A stretch of DNA of 64,000 nt from Sitta carolinensis (lineage: Eukaryota > Chordata > Aves > Passeriformes > Sittidae), in NCBI GenBank assembly GCA_032173965.1, contig CM063283.1, forward strand, positions 17,464,501 through 17,528,500. Reading direction: 5' to 3'. The notes under the pieces are model-generated. The model was not told the origin of the DNA. It did no database searches and saw nothing but the letters and a program-made list of their open reading frames with translations. Shown one piece after another: positions 26,088 to 38,819 of the stretch (position 1 is the first letter of the stretch; every line of letters starts with the position of its first letter). The position numbers and the translations under genes were made by a program.

Positions 26088-27787
26088 TGCCCTGATGGAA
26101 AAAAAAAATAAATTACAAGTTTCTTACTATTATTGTGACCATGAAAAATGCATGGATCAAGTATAGGGTACCAATAAATTGCCACAATACATATGATAAA
26201 AAAAATGTAATCATTTCTAATAGGCAGAGTTAGCTCTGTCACAAGATGTAACCCAGTCCATTGTTTGCTCCTGATTTTTCCTGAAGCCTGTGAAACATGG
26301 AGAGGGAACAAACAATGTTCCCAGCTCAGAGGTTTGATATCTCTCAGCTTTCTTCCTTCTACCCTCTTTCTCAGGGACCTCAAACTGTACAAACAAGACA
26401 CAGATATGTTAAGTGACCGAAACAGAGGTGTTCCTTATTCATGTAGTTGACTGTGGAGCTATGCCAAGTTGCTTCTTGGGGGCTGTATGACATGCTCCTT
26501 AAGTGTTGGGAAAGCATGAGATCAGGAACACGGGACAGAAATTTCTGCTTATTTGATGGAAGAGGGAGGTATGGTCTATTGAGGTCAAAAAGCTGAATAA
26601 TGTTGGTGCAAAGAAGTGGCTCTCAGGCGGTGGCTTGCAGGCATCATTGTGCCTTAAAACTGGATCTAACAGCAAAGTATAAATTGTCTGCAGCACATCA
26701 CCTACTCAGCAGTTTTACCCACGGCTGAGTCACAGGTCTCTGGCCTAACCAGTAAATATTCAGCCTCTTTTGAAGAGACTGTGAACATAATTGAAGAAAT
26801 TATAACTTTTCAAATAAATATTTATTTATTTTTACGCTCCTGAGTGCACTTTCTCTTTTTATTGATATTACTTCACATTTCTAATGCCTGAAATATTTCC
26901 AGTTGTAATTACAAAGTGGAACATTTCTTTGTTGTTTCTGTGTGAGTTTTATGGTCTGGATAGCATTTAGCCATAGTGAGTGTCTGCCATTTCTATTCAT
27001 TATTTACTGTTTATGTTACAACAGGAGAGTGTGAGAACTGGACAGCTAATACATCAGATGGATTTGCCAGAAGCACGCATAAAAAGCTTTGCTCTGGGTG
27101 ATTGTTGAGGGTTTCTCCAAGTCATTGCTGCCAGGAGTGAAGTCAGGATCCCTGAGTGCACAATGCAAGCTGCCATGGATAGAGCCACAACGTTGAGCAG
27201 GGAGGTGAAAGCACCAGAGACAGGGTGGCTGCTGGAAGGGTGGAGGGAGTCTAAAACAATTTAGGGTACTCTTGCTAAACCATACTTTGAGAAAAACAGA
27301 GTCAGAAATGTTGCTTTGCCCTGCAGGGCAATCCTGAGGGACAGCCATGGAAAAGGGACTTGGAGAAGGCAACACACAGGTAAATTGTTTTGCCTGGCAT
27401 GAACTTGCATTTACCACTAAAAGTGGGAATAAAATGTAGCTCCTAATATTCCTAGCTCAGCACATTACTCAATGGCACAGTTCTATTTGCTCAGCTTTCC
27501 AAAATGGCTGTGTTCACCCCGCCCTCCCCAGCCCCCAATGAAGTAACAAGCCACCTACAATATTTTTTTCTGCCCTAGTTTCTTTAAAAAAAAAAAATCA
27601 CAACACCGCCAACCACTTTTGCACAGCAGTCTCGGTCGTCTTTCACTACGCTGGTCCATCCAGCCTGTTATTTAAGTTCTCCCTGAAAAAAATCCCACCA
27701 CTTTCTTCCACAGTGCCCACACAAAGTGAGTCAATGTTCTTTTCCATTCATCTTGGAGAGACCAGGATTGCATCCAACATATTTTCT

Positions 27788-27788
<1 letters not shown>

Positions 27789-27835
<47 letters not shown>
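27789..27835. repeat. Poly(A) run, 47 bases
   Basis: An uninterrupted run of 47 A, the longest homopolymer in the window, followed by GACAAAGAGGAAG. The 5' flank has no recognisable retrocopy, and CR1, the dominant bird LINE, does not use poly(A) tails. It is therefore most simply an expanded mononucleotide repeat. The exact length may be unreliable in an assembly. Confidence 0.95.
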
Positions 27836-27837
<2 letters not shown>

Positions 27838-30800
27838 CAAAGAGGAAGAAGCATGGGTAAAACCACCAGGACATTCATATAAATCAGCTGAATAGTTGCA
27901 CAACTGTTTCTACAACCCTTAATCTTCCTCATTCACACCCCCCTACTATCAAACATACCATGTGGACCTAGGTGGTAGTTACTAACTTTGCATAACAGAA
28001 TATTAAAAAATCCAAACATAGTAGCAACTTTTTTCGCATGTGATTGTGCTTTCTTCCTGAGATGGGTTACCCAGTTAGAATAAGTTCCCCTCTCCACTCC
28101 TATAGAAGTCTATATCCTGGGTGGTGGTTCCATCTCTGCACAGCTGTCAGAGTACAGGCCTCATGGACTCAGACAGCAACACAAAATCTTGATTTCTGTA
28201 ATCAGAGGTCTCATTTGTTTCTGTATTGTGCTTTCTGGATGTTGCATGTCAGCAGGTTTCAGACCTCAGCCAGACTTTAACAGCCCTGGTGCATCTTCAT
28301 GGAGTTTCTGAAAGGAAGAAGCAGAAGTTATCCCTACTTTACACCTAGGCCTTTGTGCCTCTTCCTTCAGAAAACCAGAAGAAAAGGTAGGACCATCTTT
28401 GAAACATGGCACAGGAGGAGAGAAGGGGAGATTCTGTGAGCCCCAGGGTTTTCAACAGGCTGCTGGCTGGGGGGAGCATCTCTGTGTCGTTTGACCTGCC
28501 TGGCTCCAGGTGCTGGTGGGGGAAAGGCACCTGTGCTGTGCCCAGCACAAGCAGGGTTCTGTGGTACTGTGGGAACTGTTTGGCACACTACAGCTCTCTA
28601 ACCTCCTCAGCACATAGCTGCTGGCTGAATAGCATTTCTGAAAAAAGCCCCAAAACAAAACAAACCACACCCAAAGCTCCAACAAGCTGTTTATTTATAA
28701 GTTTCTAAAATTTATGAATTTTAGGTACCCAGCTTTTCTTATAAAATATGTTCAGATGAAAAAGAATGACAGTGTAAACATGGAGAAATCAAAGCAGTCC
28801 ATTTCCCATCAGACTGTTCAGAAAGATTAGATTCAGTTAAATTCAGAAAGCCCCTGTGAATATGGGGCTTCTTCCAGTTTCTGAGTAATTATGGGTGGTA
28901 ATAAATTTTCGACTTCTCTGAAATTAAGTTAAATTGTACTAGTGATTTCGGTGAGACCAGGATTTGGACTCATGGTCTGGACAGCACTGGTTTTGACAGA
29001 CATAGCTTTCCTGGTATTCCAAGAACAATGTTGTTCTTGAGGTTTTCACAATTCAGAATAATATAATGCCAATTGTTTAAAAACAGCTTAAAGCTGAAAA
29101 TAATTTGCTATTTTTAAAACAAATACTCTGACCCCTTGCCTTTGTATTAAGTCACAAAGACAATATAAATGTGAACCATTCTTCTGCTGTCAACAGTTAG
29201 AGAAACTGTATCTGAATATGCTTAAAGTTATACCAAGGTACAAGATATGCTTATGAAAACACAGAATGCAAAAATGTTATGCTAACTGATCATTTCTGCA
29301 GTTAAGAACGTATTGATGGATTTTCAGAGACAACATGCATGTGTTAAGGGAATCGATGTGCTACTGCTCTGTAAAATTCACCTCTGTGCAGAGGGCCCCA
29401 TGCAACACTTCTGAAGTGTATTTTAAGGATGAAGCCTTGCACATGTCTCCAGCTGAGCAGGAAGGAAGATTTCATCTTCTCCCAGAAGGGACTTTAGGAG
29501 TGATCACCAATAAAAGCGTGAGAAAGCTTGCTTTGCATAGGATCTGGCCCTACAGCAAGCAGGGAAGAAATGGTTTAAGAATAAACGGGTCAGGTTTTAG
29601 CTCCTCTGAACCACCAGCTGACTTCACACATTTGGAGTACTCTGAGCTTTGCACTGGATCTGTACATTGGGTTAGCACTGAAGTGTGAGTGAATCACAGG
29701 GAAATGATAAGCCACAACTTAAAAACAGAAGGAAGGAGTCCTGCCAAACAGGAATAATTGGCTGCAGGCATGAGCTTACCCCAGTCTCCGGCTCATTCAT
29801 TTCTGCAGAATGGCTCTATGAAAGTGTCGACATAAATTTGACATTCTTATGGAAAACCACCTCTAGGTGGAAGTGTTGACCCTGCAGATAGAGATGAGAT
29901 CATAAATACCTATGTGGCAGGAGTGATGGCAACATTTTTTTTTTAAACTACTTCTTCTGATATTTTGCTTGAAACTGTAATTAGATGAGGTGCCTTGAGA
30001 TTTATACACCTGTGAGCAGGTTGCAAAGCTCACTGGAGCCAGGAATTTGTTTCTCTCTGGGCCTTGATCCAGTGGCTATGGTTCAAAGAAGCACTTCTAA
30101 GGAGATCAGCCTGGGTGAATGCAGCAGCAAAGGTGCATTTTTAAACACGTGCTTATGTGCAGTCCCCAGACTCTGTGTTTGCCATCTTGACCATGTTTTG
30201 ATTGACATTGCAGCCTAAACCTGTGCTTCTCGGCTTACTCAGTGCCACAAAAAGTTTTGATTTTAACTCGACAAAACAAGAACATAGTTGCCACTTTCTC
30301 TTTCCTTCTTTAGAGAACAAATTGCGAACTCCTGACTCCACATTTGAGTAAGTAATTCAAAGGATGAGTCCTGTGCTTCAACTGCTGCAGATTTTAAGTG
30401 CTATGTAAGACTAGATACTGTTTCTATTACTGCTTTGTAGAGTGAAGTTGTGATTCAGAAGGGATCAGAAACTACACTTCTCAGATTGATTTCTGCACAG
30501 CTATAAGAGTAAGATGGACTGTTCAGTCCACTTTTCCAGATGTTTGTGACACTTCTTCCTTTCTTTTCAGATACCTCACCTGCCCCTTGCCCTCTTAATG
30601 CTTTAATAAAGGTAAATTCAGGAAGGTTTAATTTTCTTTATCTTTCTGTTTCTGTTTTATACTGAAACATGAGGAGGGCTTCTTTTAGGTTGGGCTGATA
30701 ATTTTCATAAAACAGCTAAATGACACTGGAGTACAGCTAAACACTAGTTTTCCACAGGTATGTTTTATTTACTGTCAAACCCATTGTTTATATCAACTAA

Positions 30801-31662
30801 ACATTTCTCACTGACCATTTGTCATGCAGCAGAGAGTCTGGAAGGGAGGTGAGACAATTGCTAGTACATCTTAGAGCTCTGTGGTCACAGCTTGTAGCTA
30901 CCTACAAGGACAGTGGTTCAACTCCACTTTCTACCTGAGTGAATTTGCTTGTGTCTCTCACCCGTCTGATAAGTGCAATGAATGCTGTGCTACCAGGTAC
31001 CCTAAGTGCAGCCTTAGTGATTACTGCTGGTAGCTCTCTTCCTCACTGTCTGAAATAATCCTTTGAATTGGAGGGAAAGATTGAGCTGAGAGCAAGGGTA
31101 AGCTGAAAGTGAAATACCAATAGAATAACTTTGGATGTGAATTCATGGCCAGGTAGTAAAGCTTGTGCAGAATACTTTGAGCATTGCCTGAGCCTCTAGG
31201 AAAGGCTGTGTCATTAATGCAGCACCCAGGCAGTGCTTCTACCAGCATGGTTACTCCTCACTAGCTTCCAGAGAAGGACTGTTTAGTTTTCTCATCATCA
31301 CCATCAGGTCATGCCTTAAAACAAGTTTCCCAGATGCCCTTGATTTGTGTCATGTAAAGGTGTTTGTGTGCATGTGAACAACCAAGTCAATCAGAGAACT
31401 GACTTCCATCCACACTGGAACGAGACCTTAATTAATCCAGGCATAAACCAGTACAAGTATTTTGTTCTTTGGAGGGATGTGGCCAAAAGAGGAAGAGAGA
31501 AAGCAGATGTTCTCAGAGACTGGTCAGCTCTTCAAAGAGAAGAGGGAGTTGCTGGACCCAAAATAGGCCACTGGTAAAGGAGGATATATCATGTATTTTT
31601 AAAAATCTTTATATCTATCATTATGTATACATAGATAAGTGTGCAAGCGTATTCACTATGTA

Positions 31663-31685
31663 TCTCTCTCTCTCTCTCTCTCTCT
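31663..31685. repeat. (TC)n microsatellite
   Basis: About 11.5 perfect TC units. The sequence TCTCTAG at its 3' end resembles a splice acceptor, but no reading frame or donor supports an exon there. Confidence 0.95.
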
Positions 31686-33444
31686 AGATTTGCACAAACA
31701 TAAAGCTTATTTTCTTAGTCAGTAAAAGCCCAGATCTATTACAAAGCCTCAGCCATTTCATGAACACCTTTATACTTTCCATGATGATGTATCCAGCTGT
31801 GATGGTTTGTGGGACAGGGAGATCGTGTTACTTGGCTGAGCTCAGCTCTCTGCCAGAAGAAAGGAGGAAGGTTCACTATTGGTGAACACCATATGCCAGC
31901 TTGTCCCAGTGCACTTCTCACTGAGATTGCCCACTGGTCCTGTTAGAGCCAAATGTGGATGCCTCGTGCAAGAATGGAGCTGGGAAATAATTTTTATCAC
32001 CTCCACTGTACAGAAAACTAACAATGTTAGTTGCTCTTATTTTGAAGTTAAGAACTAGATGACCGGCAGAAAAAAAAGGTTCTTCTTAATAATGTGTTGT
32101 TCATGTAACCTTTCCTTCCAGGCACAAGCCTTTGCGCTCTGTTTTATACAAAACATTTCATTTTCTCATAATCTCCTCAAATATCACATACAAGGAAATG
32201 GCTTTTTGTTCACAGGGTAGCTCACTGATTGATTATGTGTTCATACAGGGTCAAAGTCTCATCTTCTTTATACCACTGTAAACTGCATGAATTGCCACAA
32301 TCTTTATAAAGGAATTTCACTTTACTGTTAGTTTTTTTAATCATTAAAATATTTGGGCTAGTCACCAAGATTTCTTGTAGTTACTCTGGAAATTTCAATA
32401 TTTTTTTTTTTAATCTAGTTAGCTAAATGGTCAAGAAAGAAGCTCAAGATGCAGCTGCACACTTTGGGTTTGTGCTTTGGGTTCCAGCGCCTTTTTGCAC
32501 CCTCTCTTTATTAGGGGAAAAAAAATCTAAATGGCAGAGCACTATATCCTGAAAGCATTTCATTCCACCCACACAGTTCTTTTTCTTTAAAACAGTGGCT
32601 TATTCCCAACTGGAAAGGCAGCAGTCTAGCTAGAAGACAGGTTATGTTCAAGAGAGAAAGGAAGGAGGTAGCTGAATCATAGCAATTTAACTCCGGCTGG
32701 GTAGATGTAAATCCAGCCACTGGTTGCTGCTATCACAAGCATAGTATGATTTTGGGTACAGGGAATGGCATATTGTTCTGGGTAATGAGGGCTAGAGGTC
32801 AGAGCAGGCTATGCATTTGCCTTTATTGCTTGTACTCTAGAAGGTGCAATATTCATTGCCTCTGTTTTGTGCACAGCCATCTCTAGCATTACTAATGAAA
32901 TGTCAAATCATATTTTTATTTACTTCCTTTCTTCATCACCTGCAAATAGCCACATTGACAACCCCAAACCAATCATTTGTGGGTTTCTAAGGATGCCATC
33001 AGTAAAAGTCTGTCACCAGTAAGGAGCAATGCTTTCTGGAAATAAAATAAATAGGTTCATTTAAGGTTTTTCATAAAACAAATGTTGCAACAAAATTAAT
33101 TTGTCCAGCATTAGTCATCACCCTTTCAGCATGTTAATACTGTTTCTTCTGGAAGAAACCGGATTTTTGAGGGGTTGAAAATATCCTCTGTTACACTCAG
33201 CACCCACAAAGGGCAGAGAAGGCACACTTCTGAGTGTGTCATATTAACATGCTTCACTGTCCTGCATGTCCGAGTCATGCTGGCTGGTTTTGGTCATAGA
33301 TCAGTTGTTATTATTTTTGCATGAGTAGCTACTTTTACCTGCTGTCTTGTCAAAATCTTTGCCACAACTGGCAGGAGGATGGCTCTTTTTTGTGTTGATT
33401 TGCCCCAGAACCAGGCAGCTTCTAAGGAACATAAACAACTAAGT

Positions 33445-33618
33445 AGAATGGTCTCTTCAAGAATGTGGTAGACCCCCCCCATCATTGGAGTTTTTCAAGA
33501 TATGATAGCTCAGAGTGCTAGATAATCCTATTTATCTTTCCCTTGAAAGATTGGATCATATGACCTTTCAAGGTCTCTTCAAGCTTGGGCTGTTCTGTAA
33601 TACTGTGGTTCTGTGATT
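33445..33618 (+). mobile_element. Old CR1 LINE 3' end
   Basis: Towards its end the segment reads GCTAGATAATCC, CAAGGTCTCTTCAAGCTTGG and GCTGTTCTGTAATACTGTGG, ending TTCTGTGATT. This is the order of the CR1 3' untranslated region (CTAGATGATC…GGTCCCTTCCAACC…ATTCTGTGATTCTGTG). The upstream ATCATTGGAGTTTTTCAAGA corresponds to the CR1 words CTGGAGGTGTTCAAGA. It is 5'-truncated, as nearly all CR1 copies are, and much more diverged than the copy at 44.9 kb, so it is an older insertion. It has no coding potential. Confidence 0.7.
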
Positions 33619-36600
33619 TGGTCTGAGTGTACCATTGGACCAGAAACCTTCCAAGACAAGCAGTATTTTGTTGGTCTCAAACCCGGACTAAGTTTCTAAG
33701 TTTCGATGCAGGCTGTTTTAACATAGATGTGGAAATGGATAAATGGAGAATCTCCTCTAGGCTCATCCCCTCAGACTCCTTCCTTCTGTTCCTTTCCTCT
33801 GGAGTTTGGCTTTTGCTTTTCATGTTGAGAGGTTTTTAGGGAAGAGAGTGTTTTGATTGCAGAAGTTGCTTGGGAGGCAGAAATTGCTGGTTTAGGGCTC
33901 TTGGTTACTCCATGGGAGCACTAGGTTTGTGCTGTCTATGGGCAGCGGTGAATTCACTAGAAGTTATCTCCAGCAGCTGAGACATCATCTTCTCAACAAT
34001 GAATGGCTTCATGTGTACTCATGGGGATGGAAGTTTACTTGGAGCTCTTGGATAGGACATGTTGCTGTTTATCTCACAATTTTGCTCCTGAATGTAAATT
34101 TTCCAACAGACTGATGACAATGGGTGGTGTTTGGGGCTCTTGTTTCCTTTGCAAGATATGAGACATGAGAAAGGCAATATTTTCTCCCAGGAAGAAAGCA
34201 ATCTGTCTGTGCCTACAGGTCTCTCTTTGATTGCAATTAATTAATCACAAATAACATGTTAGAATCGTGCCAAGAATGCTCTGACCAGAGAAACACCCAG
34301 TCAAAGGACAGACACATAGATAGAATTTAGAGGAAAGCCATGCATTATGTTATACTTTGTGGAGAAGATGTTTCAAGAGCAAATAATATTTTAGTATTTT
34401 CAGGGGGCATATGTTTGGAAGCCTACAGAGAATGTCCACCAGAATTAGAAAAGAGCTTCATTGTTTCTGCTGGAAAGGATGCTCATCTTTCCATCTTTTT
34501 CTTCAACACCTGTTATTTTTCCAACTGATGCCAATCTAGCTCCTGCTCAGAATTAATGTGGTAGGTAGGAGAGAATGAACAAATTTCTGTCAAGGTGTGC
34601 TGAGGAAGTTCCCGTAAGTTAAATTGCAAAGTGACTCAAACTTTTGAATGAAGTACCAGTTCCTTAAAGGCATTTAGACACATCTCTGTTTTTTTTTCAT
34701 TATGTCCAAGAACATGAAGAACATGGATGATGTTGAATGCATGTATTCCTCTGGTCTTTCAGTTTCTCTGTCCTGGAAAAAGAGTTTTGCTAGGTGGACA
34801 CTTGAGGAAGGATAAGCAAAACTTTGCTTAATAACCCACTTTTGTTGTGACTTGTTGGAAAAGATGGTTTGAGGCTTCCCTACAGCTCCTCCTCAGAAAC
34901 AGTGTGTTCTCTTCTTTAAGATCAAAGCATTAGTATCATAGTTGATAATTTTAAATTTAACCCTCTGAGGCCTTAAAAGATTTATATAGATCATCTGTTT
35001 GTCCTTTTGGGTGCAGAATTTCATGATTGCTGGCCTGCTTTCAAAATCACTATGCTGTTCCTCAGCATTGCAAACACATTTCATGATCTCTGACTTGTCC
35101 TGTGATTGGCACATCACAGGTTTGCTTAGGAAGAGACTTAACTACATTAGAAACTTAAGCACTTATGCCCAAGTGCAGACCCATAGTTGCCCACCATTGC
35201 TCTGAGCACCTGTCCTGGAAAGTTATCAGCAATAGCAAACTTTCTCACAAACTCCCTGAGAGTCTTGCCTCTGAACATGGAAACTCTTCTTAGAAGAAGG
35301 ATTGGAAAAGGTCATGATGTGATTTTCAGAGAGAAAGAAGTGTCAGTAATCTGATATTCGGCAAGTTGAAATTTCTGTGGAAATGTGACACCTAAAACAC
35401 ATTCCATGGTGCTTCAAGACATTTTTCTTCCAGTGATTGTACTCTTCATTAGACAGCTAAATAAATTTCAGGCTCTGGATCCTAGCACATTAAGTAGTGT
35501 TACTAAGAAGAAACACAATATGAAATATTAACTTACCTGCCAAATGCTTATTTATTGTGGAAGTCCCTGTATCTGTGTGCTCAGATTCATCCAAAATCTG
35601 GATCCTCTTTGTACAGACCTCAAGGCTTTATTGATGGACTGCAGCTGACCTGTTAGCTCACAGAGACAATCAGCATCAATGTCTACAATGCACTTGCTCC
35701 CCTTTGAGAGGTGTCTTGCCTAAGGCTTAAAAAACTGAACAAGTGACCTTAACTGACCCTACTTTCTACTCCCCAAGTCAGAAGTTTTATGTCCTACATG
35801 TCCCATGGATGGAAAATGAAACAGAATGATAGAACATTAGAGTGATGACCTTTTTATGACAGAAATACTAAAGTTTTCTGGTCTTTTTCTCTAATCAGAG
35901 GACCAGAATGAATTTCAAAATCTCATCTTAAAGGCAATATCAGTGTTTAAGGCCAGATGTAAATATTCTGGTCATCTTAGAAAGAAAAATCAAAAATGAA
36001 ATTTATTTTTCCTCAAAGTGCTTATATGCAGCTCCATTCCTTATGTATAATTCTAGCAAATTTCAACAGCCTAGCATCATGGGAAAGTGGAAATCAATCA
36101 CATCAATCATTCATCCTGATGAATACATCTATATTAACTTACACTGGACTTCTTAAGTGACCAAACTTTGGTGGCTTAAAGGATTGCTTGTTGTGTGGGA
36201 GACATCAAAAAATGCAATATTGCAGTTCTAGTTCAATGCATTATTTGATACTAAGGACTCCGTTGCAGAGCGTCTCTCTCTTGGGATGGAGGGGAGGGAA
36301 GATTTTCTTTTGTGCTTTTCTTCAGGAGAGCCAGTTTGGTTGGAACAGCTGCTGAAATTATTAATCCACCAACTGACTGGTCATATGATTTCACAGAGAC
36401 TGGTTATTATTCATGTGCAATGTGCTCTTTCTTTTTTTTCCATCCTCTGGGTTATGCACATCTGACATCAGTACTGCAGCTGTATTACACTGAATGCTTT
36501 ATATTTTAAGGCCTCACTTCTAATTACTGAAAAAAAAAAGATATCTCTCTCACATATGTTGGAAAGGGAGAAAGGCTGTAGCCCTATATCAGATTTTACC

Positions 36601-37649
36601 TGTTGTTCAGGCTCCCTGTGCTCTGGTCAGCAGCAGACTGCTTACACATTAAATGCTCTATTTTTGTTGTCTATCAGATTCGTGCAACCCTTTATTCCCA
36701 ACACCCAGGAATTTCAAGGTGTTCCACAGACTAGCCATGATTGGACACACCCGCTCTAAGGCTGCCTGTCTTGAATGGACCTGAGATGTTCATGTTTTCA
36801 GTATCTTGAGATGTAGAGATTCTATAACAATGGTCATGGTAAAACGCTCTGGACGTGTGGTGTCTGGAGATGGCTGTACTTCTTCCTTTGGGGTCATGAG
36901 TACAGTAGTGCTGGGTCTGACAGGATGGTGGAGGAAGGCAAGACAATGGCATATTAACCACCCAACAAGAGAGGCAAACTCTCTTGTTGAGAGAAAGAGA
37001 AGCTTTCCAGAGCACCAAGGGGAAATAGGAGCACATTACATTGATAGTGCAGTCTTTGCATGAGGATTTTGGTACTTTTGGTTAGAACTTATGGGAAGTT
37101 TTAGAAGCAGGCTTGGTCTGTGCTGATGTACAAATCTGGATAGTATAGAGAGGAGAAAGACTGATATTTGCTTGTACCATTTATATTCTGGTCATTACAG
37201 GGCTCAATAATCCTTTTCATTGGAATGAGTGACAGAGGCAGTCAGGAATGCAGAGCTTGTTCTGTAGTATAATATTGACCACCTGACAGGTTGAAATGTG
37301 GGGGAATGTCTGCTCTTTCCTCCAGAGCACATGGTAGGGGCCACTGTGGGAGATATGTGCTGGGCTGGATGCATCACTGGGCTGTTCTACATGGGCAGCT
37401 GTGGTGTCCCTCTGAAAGGCACCATGCCCTGCACTCTGCCGTTCAGTGCCCCCCCTTTCCTCCGGGAACATCTTCACAGCCTGTCACAAGGGTGACTGAA
37501 GGAAACCCAGATGAATCACTAAGGAGACTTCTGAGTTCTTGAAAAAGAAGTGGGTTTTAAAAATACTGAGCTATTAAGTAGTACCCTACACATTTAAAGG
37601 GGAGTTCAACTTTTAACCATTCCTAGATAGCCCTGCAAGGCAAACACAA
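33619..37649. other. Unique noncoding DNA
   Basis: No gene or mobile element recognised. Open frames reach about 100 codons on the minus strand near 36.73-37.04 kb with nothing recognisable. Confidence 0.55.
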
Positions 37650-37805
37650 TGCTATTTTCTCCATCCTTCACAAGGAAGCAAATTACAGCACAGGTGTTGA
37701 AGGAACTTCAGCATGTAGCTGAAGTTTCAAGCTAAGTGAATATCATAGAAGGGATTAGTATTTATACTCCTGACTACCAAAACTGGTGTTTTGCTCTTCA
37801 AGGCC
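37650..37805 (-). mobile_element. MIR-like (CORE-SINE) fragment
   Basis: The + strand gives, in order, TATTTTCTCCATCCTTCACA, AGCAAATTACAGCACAGG, GCTAAGTGAATATCATAGAA, GGGATTAGTATTTATACTCC and TGACTACCAAAACTGGTGTT. These align by eye with the reverse complement of MIR from the TATTTTATCCCATTT block through GGGATT…CCTGACT…CCAGTGCT. The order of blocks and total span fit a MIR, and the divergence is high. Confidence 0.55.
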
Positions 37806-38382
37806 TTCAAGGCTTTGTGTTGCAGAATGAACAAAGCTAATGCAACTTTAATAATGTGTATGTATATTTTATGCCTTCACCATAAGGACATGGGTTCCTT
37901 AGGCTATATGATTTTGACATATAGTTGAAAGTGGTACAGATGTAATGCAATGAGATGGTCATGTCATAAAATCTGTAACAGAAGAGTTTTTTCCTCACTG
38001 TGCATCTGATTTCTTTCTTAGCATCTAGTACCAGGATTTGGGGTGGGGATGTTCTTATTTACCTGGATCTGAATTCCTCGAGCTTAAACGAATGTTGATT
38101 TTGCTGTCATGCTAGTTTGTTCCCATTTTTTATATTAAAGGTCCTCACTTCTGAGCAGATTATACATACTGAAATATGCCAATCCTACCAGCTCTGTAAC
38201 TGTACGTAAATATGTTTACAATGGGCTGCTTTTTTCCTGGCCTGATTGGGGCACAAAGAGGAACTTACATATATTATTTTTATCTTTTGAGAAAAATGCA
38301 GCCAGAGATTCTTTGGGAGGAGGTAGTTTTTCCTCTTCAATGCACGGAGGGAGTTAGGTATTGAAGAGTGTGTGCACACAGA
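37806..38382. other. Unique noncoding DNA
   Basis: AT-rich spacer upstream of the TATA/initiator arrangement. Nothing further is recognised. Confidence 0.5.
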
Positions 38383-38440
38383 TATAAAAGGGGATGTACC
38401 CTACTTTCTGTGCCAGTTTCAGACCTGCTTAACCCCAGGT
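38383..38440 (+). promoter_or_regulatory. Candidate TATA promoter with short first exon
   Basis: A perfect TATAAAAG box begins at 38,383. Thirty-two bases downstream, CCAGTTT fits the vertebrate initiator YYANWYY with its A at 38,415. A good 5' splice site, CCAG|GTAAAT, follows with its GT at 38,439-38,440, which would give a first exon of about 24 nt. TATA, initiator and donor at correct spacing are what one expects of a TATA-driven, spliced transcript. No coding frame or downstream acceptor is identified, so the product, if any, could be noncoding. A chance co-occurrence is quite possible. Confidence 0.3.
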
Positions 38441-38805
38441 AAATGCCTCTGTGTAATGGCTAAAGAATATCAACGTGTGGGTGAAATATCTATGTGCAAT
38501 AAAAACAGGGGCGTCGCCTTTAAATTCAGGATCCGAGTTTCCAAGTACAGTTTGCTGGAAAAACACCATCGGATTTGGCACCGGTTCTCCACTGGAGAGC
38601 TGTATGTGAAATGGAGTGTATAGTAGGGCTCGGGAGCCATTCCTCTCTACCTAGATACAGAGAATGAGGTTTCCAGAACGGAGCCCTCAGCGATGCCGGG
38701 GCAGGGCAGTAAGTAAGAGCCTGTCTGCCGGCGTGGGATCGCCCTGTAGCGAGCATTACAGGCGGGGAAGAAATCTCTCTTTCCCTGGCTCGTGGGTAGG
38801 GATAG

Positions 38806-38819
38806 GGGCCATCTAGTGG
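38806..38819 (-). promoter_or_regulatory. CTCF-like binding motif
   Basis: On the minus strand the site reads CCACTAGATGGCCC, 13 of 14 positions of the consensus CCASYAGRKGGCRS used here. CTCF is a zinc-finger protein that sets insulators and chromatin-loop anchors. The motif lies about 400 bases downstream of the TATA/initiator candidate in a GC-richer patch. Occupancy cannot be inferred from sequence. Confidence 0.45.

Larger units (their letters stand above)
26088..33444. other. Noncoding DNA, simple repeats only
   Basis: No gene is recognised. The longest frames are about 120 codons (minus at 27.05-27.42 kb, plus at 29.34-29.69 kb) and have no nameable domain. The frames at 27.67-27.93 kb run through the A47 tract. 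A possible MIR tail near 28.93-29.0 kb is too weak to call. The interval otherwise looks unique. Confidence 0.55.

Noticed and set aside
28925..29010. Possible fourth MIR tail (AGGATTTGGACTCATGG … CAGCACTGG)
   Set aside because: Only the tail words fit. The upstream MIR blocks are missing, so a chance match is as likely.
30870..30960. GGTTCAACTCC resembling a tRNA B box with an A-box-like stretch upstream
   Set aside because: No cloverleaf can be folded by eye: acceptor and anticodon stems do not pair, and the A box is poor.
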